From positions 100,604-164,603 of IMG/VR virus record IMGVR_UViG_3300022752_000019: a stretch of 64,000 bases of DNA; one strand, 5' to 3'. Source of the stretch: a virus. Made by a program: the position numbers and the translations under genes. Each line of letters opens with the position of its first letter. Position 1 is the stretch's first letter. Below are positions 49,042-55,733 of the stretch, in pieces. The notes under the pieces were generated by a model. It was given only the letters and a program-made list of their open reading frames with translations, did not search any database and had not been told where the DNA came from.

Positions 49042-50361
49042 ATGAAACTAAATGGATTGATCCGGCGCCACCCGAATGGGTGGCTCACGTACCACGAAGG
49101 AGAGACCTATGAGGTCGCCCGCCTGGAAGGTGGAAAGGTCTACTCCTTCCGGATTGACTCGGACTTCGGCCCCTATCTGGAGGAGAACGTCGCCCACAGC
49201 TTCGACCTTCCGAAGAAGCTGTACGGCAATCTGGCCCAGCGCGCGAACCGCGTGCTCGCGTCCTACCGGAAGCAGGGATCCGGCCGGATGGCCGTCGCCG
49301 CCATTGGCCAGAAGGGTTCTGGCAAGACTCTCCTCGCCAAGAAGATTGCAGTCGATTCTGGACTGCCCATCATTGTGGTGGCGTTCGCGGCGCCGCCGAC
49401 CCTGGTCGATTCCTTCTTGGAGTCGGTGGGTCCGCACGTCCTGTTCTTGGACGAGTTCGAGAAGGTGTTCGAGAAGGAAGATCTGCAAAATCAGTTCCTG
49501 TCGGTCCTCGACGGAACATCGGGATCTTCCCGGCTGACCATCATCACCGCCAACGACAAGAGGAAGTTGGCCGATTATTTCCTGATGCGGCCCGGCCGCA
49601 TTCGGTTCCTCTACACTTACGAGGGACTGGAGCGGCAGTTCATCCTGGAGTACCTCGATGATGTGCTCCGGGCTCCGGAGGAGTACCGCACTGAGATTCT
49701 GGAGCGGTGCGAATTGTTGAGGCAAGACCTCAACTTCGACATCCTCCGGGTCTTGGTCGAGGAGGCCAACGACTGGCACGCAGAGCTGTCTGTGAAGGAC
49801 ATCTTCACGGGCATCAACTGCATGCCGGCCGATGCGGCAACCGAGTGGGTTGCCGAGTTCTCATTCAATCGAGACGTCGGCGTCGACATCGCGGCCTACC
49901 GGCCGTATTCGAACCTGCTGGAAGATCTGGGAGAGGGAATGTCCATCTCGGATCTCTACGTCAACATGGCGGTTCGGAAGGTCGTGCCCTCTGCGCGGGG
50001 CGTGCCGCGCGTTCAGCTTGGAGCGGCCGCCTCGGACGAGGGGTCGAGCACGGATGCACTCGCCGTAAAATTGAGCGAGATCTTTCCCCAGAAAGCGGCG
50101 ACGAACGACGACGGCGTTCGGTACGAATCCTCCTGCATCACGATTGATGCGTCGTACCTCAACGCGGTAAACCCGAGATCCGTGGTGTTCGAGGTTCCTC
50201 TGGTCGTCAACGGCACTGCGCTGGCGACTCCGCTGCGAGACCTTGGCCTAACCAACAGGATCAATCGGAAACCCGAAGACTACGGCACGGATGACCTCAT
50301 CCTCACCGCGGTGTTCCGGAAGCAGAAAAAACAGGCAGCGTTCCGTTGGTACTCGTTCTAA
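49042..50361 (+). CDS. AAA+ ATPase
   Basis: A 439-aa protein. Walker A GQKGSGKT (89-96), Walker B VLFLDEFE (133-139), sensor-1 N171 in TIITAND, and RPGRIRF (183-189) with a likely arginine finger. The ~80-residue N-terminal and ~150-residue C-terminal regions match no family I know. Similar single-domain AAA+ proteins of large phages are linked to replication, recombination or protein remodelling; which applies here is unknown. SD GAGGACTC. It is followed by a small zinc-ribbon gene. Confidence 0.82.
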   Translation: MKLNGLIRRHPNGWLTYHEGETYEVARLEGGKVYSFRIDSDFGPYLEENVAHSFDLPKKLYGNLAQRANRVLASYRKQGSGRMAVAAIGQKGSGKTLLAKKIAVDSGLPIIVVAFAAPPTLVDSFLESVGPHVLFLDEFEKVFEKEDLQNQFLSVLDGTSGSSRLTIITANDKRKLADYFLMRPGRIRFLYTYEGLERQFILEYLDDVLRAPEEYRTEILERCELLRQDLNFDILRVLVEEANDWHAELSVKDIFTGINCMPADAATEWVAEFSFNRDVGVDIAAYRPYSNLLEDLGEGMSISDLYVNMAVRKVVPSARGVPRVQLGAAASDEGSSTDALAVKLSEIFPQKAATNDDGVRYESSCITIDASYLNAVNPRSVVFEVPLVVNGTALATPLRDLGLTNRINRKPEDYGTDDLILTAVFRKQKKQAAFRWYSF

Positions 50362-50374
50362 CAAGGGAGGTCGC

Positions 50375-50515
50375 ATGAAAGAAAAAATCATTGACTCATG
50401 CTGGCGTTGTGGGGGGAAGATGATCGAGCGTGAAAGTGCCACGATCATCACCGTCTCGTGCTCCCGCAAGTGCGGGAGCTTCTACACGCGCAAGAAGACC
50501 GGGAGCCCTCCGTAG
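50375..50515 (+). CDS. 46-aa zinc-ribbon protein
   Basis: ATG 50375 with strong SD GGGAGGTCGC. CWRCGG...CSRKCG (two Cys pairs) gives a compact zinc ribbon. Co-transcribed with the AAA+ gene. Unknown role. Confidence 0.72.
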   Translation: MKEKIIDSCWRCGGKMIERESATIITVSCSRKCGSFYTRKKTGSPP

Positions 50516-50526
50516 AGGCATCCGGC

Positions 50527-50562
50527 AGTGGATCGCCGCACGATGCGTCGGTCCACTCTTTT
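50527..50562 (+). terminator. Intrinsic terminator
   Basis: AGTGGA and TCCACT pair around an inner CG/CG stem, followed by CTTTT. Confidence 0.75.
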
Positions 50563-50571
50563 AACTTGTGT

Positions 50572-50600
50572 TAGAAAAATTAACAAAAATACGTCATAAT
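50572..50600 (+). promoter_or_regulatory. Cassette promoter, TAAA/GTCATAAT class
   Basis: AGAAAA, about 17-nt spacer, CGTCATAAT (hexamer 50595-50600). The RNA would begin near 50607 and fold GCAGGG/CCCTGC (50608-50613 with 50630-50635). Confidence 0.68.
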
Positions 50601-50646
50601 AGTAGTAGCAGGGAAACCTAACTCTTTCCCCCTGCTCGGAGCTCAC

Positions 50647-51120
50647 ATGAGCAAGTTCCACTCCTTCAAGTCCACCTCCGCCTCCACCCCCTCTTCCGTC
50701 TCCATCAGCGCCGAGGCGGCGCTGCTCGCGGCCATGACCGCCAACACCACCGCGTTGCTGAGCACCATCACCTCCACCCACGCCGCCGAGACGGCGGCGC
50801 TCAAGGAGCTGGGGTTGGCGGCGATCTCCGCCGACCCCGCCAACGGCGGGGCGATCGTGGCGGCCTACGTGGAGGTCCGCCGACTCCACCTGGAGGCGGA
50901 GGCGGCGGCGGCCACCACCGCCGCCACCTTCCTGTCCGACCTGCTGGATAAGGTGGTCCCCATCGCCGCGGCGGTCGCGGAGGCCGAGGGCCTGAAGGCC
51001 CGCGCCGCCCTCGCCACGGCAGAGGCGCGGCAGCAGGAGGCCGCCAACCGCTCCGCCTTCGCGGAGATCGAGAAGATCAAGGCGGAGGCGGCGAAGGCCG
51101 CCGCCCGCCGCGAGCACTGA
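50647..51120 (+). CDS. Alanine-rich helical protein
   Basis: A 157-aa protein with SD GGAGCTCAC. Very Ala-rich long helices (TTALLSTITSTHAAETAALK, AIAEAEGLKARAALATAEAR-like pattern), probably a coiled coil. Strong G/C third positions. First gene of the cassette array. Unknown function. Confidence 0.74.
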   Translation: MSKFHSFKSTSASTPSSVSISAEAALLAAMTANTTALLSTITSTHAAETAALKELGLAAISADPANGGAIVAAYVEVRRLHLEAEAAAATTAATFLSDLLDKVVPIAAAVAEAEGLKARAALATAEARQQEAANRSAFAEIEKIKAEAAKAAARREH

Positions 51121-51128
51121 TCTGAAAA

Positions 51129-51154
51129 GCCCCGCCCCCGCAAGGGGGCGGGGC
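51129..51154 (+). terminator. GC hairpin with GCAA loop
   Basis: GCCCCGCCCCC-GCAA-GGGGGCGGGGC, an 11-bp stem without a U-run. Confidence 0.6.
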
Positions 51155-51194
51155 GCTGTCCCCAAATCACTTTATCTATTAGAGGGTGTGTTAA

Positions 51195-51425
51195 ATGATT
51201 ATCGATACCTGTGGAAACAAGTACTACATGTTTATCTTGTTTGGGTGGGAGATTAGGGTGGGAGAGGGAGACTACAACTACTTCGTCTCCCTCCACAAAC
51301 AGGGTAGCTGGAGGGATGCCTCCGTCCCCTGGTGCCTGTGGCGTCTGTCCGTGACGAGGTTCCGGGACGTTCGTACGAACGACTTCTGCGAACTTGGGAT
51401 CGAGTGGGTCAAAGGTGGCGTGTGA
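51195..51425 (+). CDS. Small aromatic-rich protein, unknown
   Basis: A 76-aa protein (KYYMFILFGWEIRVGEGDYN, WCLWRLSVTRFRDVR) with SD GAGGGTGTG. Beta-rich with many Trp/Tyr. Its 3' end overlaps the convergent 146-aa gene. Moderate coding support. Confidence 0.55.
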   Translation: MIIDTCGNKYYMFILFGWEIRVGEGDYNYFVSLHKQGSWRDASVPWCLWRLSVTRFRDVRTNDFCELGIEWVKGGV

Positions 51426-51849
51426 GAATCTCTCCGGCCTTCCTGACGAACTGCCTGCTTACGTCACGCGGAAGTTTGGTGTTCCCGGCAGTGAATTCTT
51501 CCACTCCCTTCATACCCATCTCCGGGCCCAGGATCGTGGTCACCTTATGGCCTCGGTGCGCTTTGTCGTAGTTGAGGATCAGGTTTGCGCGAACTGTCCC
51601 GGTCTTATCCTTAATCGGGACAAAAAAGTTCTTCTCCGGCAATTCGTGGTTCATCCCTCCAGCCTCCTGGGCGGCAGTTCGGAGGTCCTTCATCGCCAGA
51701 GGAAGCTGTTGGTCAGAGATTCTCAGACCCCTGTCTCCTTGCTGGGCTCGCAGTGCCGCATGGGCGGTTGGGTCGATGATGACCCTCGCTTCCTTCTCCC
51801 AAAGGGGGTGATCGGAAAGAAGCATTTGGTAGGCTGCGATCTTGTCCAT
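51409..51849 (-). CDS. Protein of unknown function
   Basis: A 146-aa protein from ATG 51849 (SD GGGAG). Pattern KIAAYQMLLSDHPLWEKEAR, RANLILNYDKAHRGHKVTTI; the C-terminus (RQFVRKAGEILTRHL) is basic. The only minus-strand gene within the cassette array. A GC hairpin (51881-51907) and TGATAGGA lie upstream. Unknown. Confidence 0.68.
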   Translation of the reverse strand: MDKIAAYQMLLSDHPLWEKEARVIIDPTAHAALRAQQGDRGLRISDQQLPLAMKDLRTAAQEAGGMNHELPEKNFFVPIKDKTGTVRANLILNYDKAHRGHKVTTILGPEMGMKGVEEFTAGNTKLPRDVSRQFVRKAGEILTRHL

Positions 51850-51944
51850 AGATACTCCCGTTGGCTGAATATACTCAACCGCCCCGCCCTCCACAAGGGG
51901 GCGGGGCGCTGTTCTCTCTTCTCTTAGGACCCCTTCCTATCATT

Positions 51945-51973
51945 CTAAATAGAGTTTGAGTTTAGGTCATAAT
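51945..51973 (+). promoter_or_regulatory. Cassette promoter, TAAA/GTCATAAT class
   Basis: TAAATA, 17-nt spacer, GGTCATAAT (hexamer 51968-51973). Predicted 5' hairpin GCAGAGG/CCTCTGC (51982-51988 with 52006-52012). Confidence 0.68.
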
Positions 51974-52025
51974 AATAGTAAGCAGAGGAAAAAACCACTC
52001 ATTCCCCTCTGCGATGGAGGCTGCC

Positions 52026-52436
52026 ATGAAGGCGGTCTACGTCGGCGTCATCCTCGACGCCGCCGCCACCGAAGCGTTGCTTCGGTGGTGGGAGGCTGTG
52101 GTGGGCGAGCTGCTTCAGAAGCACATCGCCCACCACTGCACCCTCCGCTTCCGCCCCACGGAAGCGGAGCTGGCCGAGTACGAGCTCGGCCAGGCGACGA
52201 CCCTGCGGGTCGTGGGCTTCGCCCACGACGCCGGCATCCAGGCCGTCGTGGTGGAACTCGCGGGTGACATGCGGTCGGCGAACGCCGTCCCCCATGTCAC
52301 CCTCGCCACGGACGGGGTAACGCCCCCGGTCCGGGCGAACGACCTCCTGTCGGCGGGGTTCACCCCCGTCGACGGGCCCGTGCTCACGGGGCGCGTGGGC
52401 GCCTTCGACGGCAAGACCGACGTCTTCAGCCGTTGA
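52026..52436 (+). CDS. 2H phosphoesterase (cyclic phosphodiesterase-like)
   Basis: A 136-aa protein from ATG 52026 (SD GGAGGCTGCC). Two HxT motifs, H37-C-T39-L and H90-V-T92-L (PHVTLAT), about 51 residues apart, define the 2H phosphoesterase fold; the C-terminal pattern PVRANDLLSAGFTPVDGPVL resembles the cyclic-phosphodiesterase branch linked to tRNA ligases. It may open 2',3'-cyclic phosphates on cleaved RNA, or degrade cyclic nucleotide signals as anti-CBASS Acb1 does. Lies two cassettes from a PNK-like kinase. The substrate is unproven. Confidence 0.8.
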   Translation: MKAVYVGVILDAAATEALLRWWEAVVGELLQKHIAHHCTLRFRPTEAELAEYELGQATTLRVVGFAHDAGIQAVVVELAGDMRSANAVPHVTLATDGVTPPVRANDLLSAGFTPVDGPVLTGRVGAFDGKTDVFSR

Positions 52437-52443
52437 AGGTAGA

Positions 52444-52469
52444 GGGGGCGGGCCTTCGGGCCCGCCCCC
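52444..52469 (+). terminator. UUCG-loop hairpin
   Basis: GGGGGCGGGCC-TTCG-GGCCCGCCCCC, an 11-bp perfect stem. Confidence 0.68.
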
Positions 52470-52476
52470 GTGTGTG

Positions 52477-52505
52477 CTAAAAATTAGATTGTTTTAGGTC
52501 ATAAT
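52477..52505 (+). promoter_or_regulatory. Cassette promoter, TAAA/GTCATAAT class
   Basis: CTAAAA, 17-nt spacer, GGTCATAAT (hexamer 52500-52505). The leader starts with GCAGAGGGAAA, which can pair with TTTCCTTTCTG downstream. Confidence 0.68.
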
Positions 52506-52614
52506 AATACTAAGCAGAGGGAAATCTAAACTCTTTCCTTTCTGTTCTCATCGGCATCGCAGGTGTGCGCCCACCTGTGTTGGACCATCCACTTCTCAGG
52601 CGCAGGGAGTTCAC

Positions 52615-52944
52615 ATGTCTACCGATACCGCCCCGACCGCCACCTGGTTCTACCTCCGGCAGAACAGCAGCGGCGGGTTCTACCACGTAGACGAGGAAAA
52701 AGGCATCGGATACGTGGTCGCCATCGAGGCCGCGTCGGATCAGGAGATGGAGGAAAAGGCCGAGAAGATCGGCCTCCTCGACCTCGACTACTGCGAGTGC
52801 TGCGGGCCTCGCTTCGCGACCTGGTGGAGCAACGGGGCCTGTCTCCGCCCCGGGGAGATCATGTTCCACCACCATCGGAGCGGAGAGATCCGCCGCGAGG
52901 TGGCGGTCGAGGAGATCTACCTCGGGGACTGGGGGAAGGAGTAG
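52615..52944 (+). CDS. Small phage protein with a CxCC motif
   Basis: A 109-aa protein with SD GGGAG. WFYLRQNSSGGFYHVDEEKG, YCECCGPRFATWW and C-terminal beta strands resemble a widespread small phage family (DUF7296-like), function unknown. The ~100-nt leader is unusually long for this array and may be regulatory. Confidence 0.72.
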   Translation: MSTDTAPTATWFYLRQNSSGGFYHVDEEKGIGYVVAIEAASDQEMEEKAEKIGLLDLDYCECCGPRFATWWSNGACLRPGEIMFHHHRSGEIRREVAVEEIYLGDWGKE

Positions 52945-52952
52945 CGGGATGA

Positions 52953-52978
52953 GGGGGTGGGCCTTCGGGCCCGCCCCC
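52953..52978 (+). terminator. UUCG-loop hairpin
   Basis: GGGGGTGGGCC-TTCG-GGCCCGCCCCC, an 11-bp stem with one G-U-type pair. Confidence 0.67.
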
Positions 52979-52984
52979 TGCTGT

Positions 52985-53014
52985 GTTTAAAATTAGCTTG
53001 TTTTAGGTCATAAT
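52985..53014 (+). promoter_or_regulatory. Promoter of the first structured-RNA cassette
   Basis: TTTAAA, about 17-nt spacer, GGTCATAAT (hexamer 53009-53014), nearly identical to the previous cassette promoter. Confidence 0.68.
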
Positions 53015-53019
53015 AATTA

Positions 53020-53273
53020 TAGAGGAGGGCGCGACGTAAGAGCAAGACGACTAAAACGGACTTGCAACACTGCGGCGCGTCTGGACCGGATCGAGGGATG
53101 ACCTTGATCGTAGGAGCCTCGATTCCCCAGTGCAGAGGACAAACTGCATGGGGTGTACGAACTCGCCGCTGGGGGGCGGGAACAAAGGATGATGCGAAGG
53201 CATCATGTTTTGTAAGTTCGTACAAGGAAAAGCAAGACGTGGGCCCATCCAGTGTGGAAGGGCCCATTTCTTT
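53020..53273 (+). ncRNA. Candidate structured non-coding RNA, ~250 nt
   Basis: The segment between a cassette promoter and a terminator holds no well-coded frame. Helices seen: GCAAG/CTTGC; ATCGAGG/CCTCGAT; TGCAG/CTGCA; a 10-bp long-range stem TGTACGAACT (53154-53163) with AGTTCGTACA (53215-53224) enclosing ATGATGC/GCATCAT; and the terminator TGGGCCC/GGGCCCA (53240-53266) with TTTCTTT. A 64-codon frame from 53098 exists but has poor G/C third positions and its SD touches the ATG. RNA function unknown. Confidence 0.58.
53240..53273 (+). terminator. Terminator of the first structured-RNA cassette
   Basis: TGGGCCC pairs with GGGCCCA, then TTTCTTT. Confidence 0.72.
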
Positions 53274-53297
53274 ACCTGGTACGTTTCTTTAGCTGTT

Positions 53298-53326
53298 TCT
53301 AAAAAATACAGAATTTCTGTCATAAG
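53298..53326 (+). promoter_or_regulatory. Promoter of the second structured-RNA cassette
   Basis: CTAAAA, about 17-nt spacer, CTGTCATAAG (hexamer 53321-53326). Confidence 0.58.
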
Positions 53327-53330
53327 GAGA

Positions 53331-53530
53331 ATGGAGGAACCCCGCATATCTCCTCCCCACGCGCGGCCTTCGAGAGGGCTGTTCCCGCGCGTGGTAATCA
53401 GCTTCGCCCTTCCTCGCCTGCGGTTCCAACCTGGTCCCCGCCGCAGGGATTCAACGAGATGGGGACACTAAAATCAATCGGAAGTCAGGTAAAGTTTGAA
53501 TTGAGGGAATGATCACCCCTCAATTCTTTT
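53331..53530 (+). ncRNA. Candidate structured RNA, ~200 nt, with possible 17-codon frame
   Basis: Consecutive perfect hairpins: GGAGGA/TCCTCC at the 5' end; CCACGCGCGG/CCGCGCGTGG (53357-53366 with 53385-53394); CCTGCGG/CCGCAGG (53417-53423 with 53441-53447); and the terminator. A 17-aa frame MGTLKSIGSQVKFELRE runs 53459-53512 with AGGGA about 10 nt upstream and its stop inside the terminator. Either a small RNA or a structured leader for a micropeptide. Confidence 0.55.
53498..53530 (+). terminator. Intrinsic terminator
   Basis: GAATTGAGGG pairs with CCCTCAATTC, followed by TTTT. Confidence 0.82.
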
Positions 53531-53550
53531 AGCTGGCGTACTGTCCTATC

Positions 53551-53580
53551 ATGAAAATAACGACTGAATGAGGTCATATT
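53551..53580 (+). promoter_or_regulatory. Cassette promoter
   Basis: TGAAAA, about 17-nt spacer, AGGTCATATT (hexamer 53575-53580). 5' hairpin GAGAGGACAA (53588-53597) with TTGTCTCTC (53618-53626). Confidence 0.65.
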
Positions 53581-53637
53581 AATTACAGAGAGGACAATAC
53601 CCCGCAATCCCGCGGAGTTGTCTCTCTTGGAGGCCCG

Positions 53638-54090
53638 ATGGGCACTCTTCTCATCATCCGCGGCCTGCCCGGCAGCGGGAAGTCCACGCTCGCGGCGCAG
53701 ATCGCTGCCGAGCGCGGCTTCCCGCCGCCTCGGGCGGCGGATGACTACTTTACCGACCCGGAGGGTCGGTACACCTTCAACCCTGCCCTCCTGGGCGCCG
53801 CGCACGCGGCGTGCCAGCAGGGCACTGCCGACGACCTCCGCGCCCACGGGGCGGCGGTGGTCGCCAACACGTTCACGCAGGGCTGGGAGATCCGGCCCTA
53901 CGTGAACATCGCCCGCGAGGCCGCCGTTGAGATTGAGGTCATCGACCTCTTCGACGGCGGCCTCTCCGACTCCGCCCTCGAGCGCCGCAATGTCCACGGC
54001 GTTCCGGCCAGCACCATCGCCGCCATGCGCGCGCGGTGGGAGTCGGACTGGCGGGCGGGTGATCCCCGTCCGCCGTGGGCGCGGAAGTAG
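53638..54090 (+). CDS. Polynucleotide-kinase-like P-loop kinase
   Basis: A 150-aa protein from ATG 53638, about 7 nt after GGAGG. Walker A GLPGSGKS (9-16), ADDYF (34-38), ANTFTQGWEIRPYV (76-89) and ERRNVHGVP (115-123) follow the PNK/N4BP2-type kinase pattern, where Arg residues in the lid bind ATP. It would phosphorylate 5'-OH ends of RNA or DNA. Compact: no phosphatase domain. The nearby 2H phosphoesterase could heal the matching 3' end. Confidence 0.82.
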   Translation: MGTLLIIRGLPGSGKSTLAAQIAAERGFPPPRAADDYFTDPEGRYTFNPALLGAAHAACQQGTADDLRAHGAAVVANTFTQGWEIRPYVNIAREAAVEIEVIDLFDGGLSDSALERRNVHGVPASTIAAMRARWESDWRAGDPRPPWARK

Positions 54091-54099
54091 CGGAATGAG

Positions 54100-54123
54100 G
54101 GGGTGGGCCTTCGGGCCCCGCTC
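54100..54123 (+). terminator. UUCG-loop hairpin
   Basis: GGGGTGGGCC-TTCG-GGCCCCGCTCC, near-perfect stem after the kinase gene. Boundaries approximate. Confidence 0.6.
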
Positions 54124-54132
54124 CCATTGTGT

Positions 54133-54161
54133 TTCAAATTAACTACTCTTTAGGTCATAAT
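54133..54161 (+). promoter_or_regulatory. Cassette promoter, TAAA/GTCATAAT class
   Basis: TTCAAA, 17-nt spacer, AGGTCATAAT (hexamer 54156-54161). Confidence 0.66.
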
Positions 54162-54228
54162 AGTAGTGGAGAAGGGAATGGCGTAATGGGGCGTCATCTC
54201 TCTTGAAACTTCCAGTGAGGAGGTGCCG

Positions 54229-54651
54229 ATGATCACCATCGGTTCTCTGAAGCGGGAAGTCTTCGCAGCCCCCTTCACCAGGCAGTACTGCCTTGGCGAG
54301 CTTCAAGAGCTCGTTGAGGCGGTCCGCGAGGGTGACATCGGCCACATCCGCGAGGAGTGGTCCGACGTCTGCCTCGTCAGCCTGGCGTGGGCGTCTGAGA
54401 CTTTGCCCTTGGACTGGGTCCCGGTGTTGCCGGGGTTCGGCCTCTTCGCGGCGCGCAAGTTCACTGCGCGGCGTGAGGTGTGGCAGAAGATCTTCGACGT
54501 CCACGGGGTGGAGTTCCACAACCGCTTCCTCCGAAATGGTGGGAACTTTCGCAAGCGGTCCAAGGTCATCAAGGCCTTGGCCCTCGCGGGGTTCACCCGT
54601 GGGGTGGAGTGGTCCGTGGTCTCCGCTCTGACGGGCGGGTTCGAGGACTGA
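54229..54651 (+). CDS. MazG-like NTP pyrophosphohydrolase-type protein
   Basis: A 140-aa protein from ATG 54229 (SD GAGGAGG). LGELQELVEAVREGDIGHIR then EEWSDVCLV shows E24-x2-E27...E43-x2-D46, the metal-binding pattern of all-alpha NTP pyrophosphatases. The C-terminal half (HNRFLRNGGNFRKRSKVIKA) is basic and atypical. Phage MazG-like enzymes can remodel nucleotide or alarmone pools. Activity inferred from motif. Confidence 0.7.
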   Translation: MITIGSLKREVFAAPFTRQYCLGELQELVEAVREGDIGHIREEWSDVCLVSLAWASETLPLDWVPVLPGFGLFAARKFTARREVWQKIFDVHGVEFHNRFLRNGGNFRKRSKVIKALALAGFTRGVEWSVVSALTGGFED

Positions 54652-54664
54652 CCCCTGAGAAGTG

Positions 54665-54680
54665 CCGCCCTGCGGGGCGG
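54665..54680 (+). terminator. Short GC hairpin
   Basis: CCGCCC and GGGCGG around TGCG, directly after the MazG-like gene. Confidence 0.5.
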
Positions 54681-54733
54681 TAGAGGTAGCAGGTAAAAGC
54701 TGCGCTTCCTCTTCTTTAGCTTGTCTTGCTACT

Positions 54734-54762
54734 TTAAAAAATAGCCTAAATTACGTCATATT
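54734..54762 (+). promoter_or_regulatory. Cassette promoter
   Basis: TTTAAAA, about 17-nt spacer, ACGTCATATT (hexamer 54757-54762). 5' hairpin GAGAGG/CCTCTC (54770-54775 with 54787-54792). Confidence 0.65.
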
Positions 54763-54816
54763 ATATGTAGAGAGGCGAGTAATAGTCCTCTCCCTTCGGA
54801 TTCTCCGGAGGATCAC

Positions 54817-55656
54817 TTGCTACTGGAAACCGACATGAAGTTCGAGAACGAGATTGTCTTCAACTACGGCGCCACCTCCACGATCGAGGAGATGGAGCCC
54901 AACTCCATCTACCTCGACGGGGCCTGCCGCGGCCCCGCCATCGACAACGAGAAGCGCAGCTACTCGTTCGATCACCACGCCGGGTGCTCCCGGTTCGCCA
55001 CCCTGTCCACCTGTGAACAGGTGCTCCTCGCGTTGGATATGGGCTTGGATCCGCGGGGCCTCCGCGTGGTCGTCAACGACCTCGACGCCGACACCTCCGT
55101 CGCGATCTGGTTGCTGTTCAACAGCAACCGCATCGACGACCGGGTGCGCGAACAGGTCCACAAGATCGGGCGAGTGGACTCGCACGGCCCCCTGTGGGCG
55201 CCGACGCGGCTCCACAAGGCGCTGACGCGCAGACCGGGCGCTGTGCAAACTTTCGAAGACCTCCTGGCGGACCAGGCGAAGATCAACGCCTGGGCGGAAG
55301 GCGGCGATCGGGCGCTGCCCGAGCCGTTCGCCATGCCCCCGTGCCCGATGCACGGCCTCAACGTCCACGGGGACGTGGTCGAGGTGATGGGGGACTTCGC
55401 CGCGGCCTACGCCGCCGGCGCCATCGTCGCCCTGGCCAAGGTGCCCGGCCCCGCCGGCACCATCGGCTGGACAATCGGGAAGAAGAGCGATTTTGCCAGG
55501 GGCGATATCCCCGGCTTCTTGGCGGAGATGAACTCGGTCGAGCCCGGATGGGGCGGCGGGTCCACGATCGGGGGCGCTCCGCGCAACCCCGACGGGACGC
55601 GGTCCCGTCTCAGCTTCACCGAGGTCTGGCCCATCTTCCTGAAGCACGCGCGGTAG
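54817..55656 (+). CDS. DHH-like phosphoesterase-type protein
   Basis: A 279-aa protein. A rare TTG start at 54817 is chosen because GGAGG lies 5 nt upstream; the first ATG (54835) has no SD. SFDHHAG (50-56), VNDLDADTSVA (86-96) and VDSHGP (120-125) resemble the metal-binding DHH/DHD motifs of the DHH phosphoesterase superfamily, which includes nanoRNases and cyclic-dinucleotide phosphodiesterases. Cleavage of small nucleotides, perhaps defence signals, is possible but unproven. Followed by a strong UUCG terminator. Confidence 0.66.
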   Translation: MLLETDMKFENEIVFNYGATSTIEEMEPNSIYLDGACRGPAIDNEKRSYSFDHHAGCSRFATLSTCEQVLLALDMGLDPRGLRVVVNDLDADTSVAIWLLFNSNRIDDRVREQVHKIGRVDSHGPLWAPTRLHKALTRRPGAVQTFEDLLADQAKINAWAEGGDRALPEPFAMPPCPMHGLNVHGDVVEVMGDFAAAYAAGAIVALAKVPGPAGTIGWTIGKKSDFARGDIPGFLAEMNSVEPGWGGGSTIGGAPRNPDGTRSRLSFTEVWPIFLKHAR

Positions 55657-55680
55657 AGGCGCGGTTCGGGTCTGCGGTGA

Positions 55681-55718
55681 GAGGTGGGGCCTTCGGGCCC
55701 CACCTCGTGGTGGTTTTT
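55681..55718 (+). terminator. UUCG-loop terminator with T-run
   Basis: GAGGTGGGGCC-TTCG-GGCCCCACCTC, then GTGGTGGTTTTTT. Confidence 0.78.
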
Positions 55719-55733
55719 TCTTAGGAGAGGTCA

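Noticed and set aside
50482-51165. 227-codon minus-strand frame opposite the Ala-rich gene
   Set aside because: Gly/Arg-rich antisense shadow without SD; crosses a promoter and a terminator of the plus strand.
53062-53292. 76-codon frame across the first structured-RNA cassette
   Set aside because: Lower third-position G/C than neighbours, no properly spaced SD, and it reads through the terminator stem.
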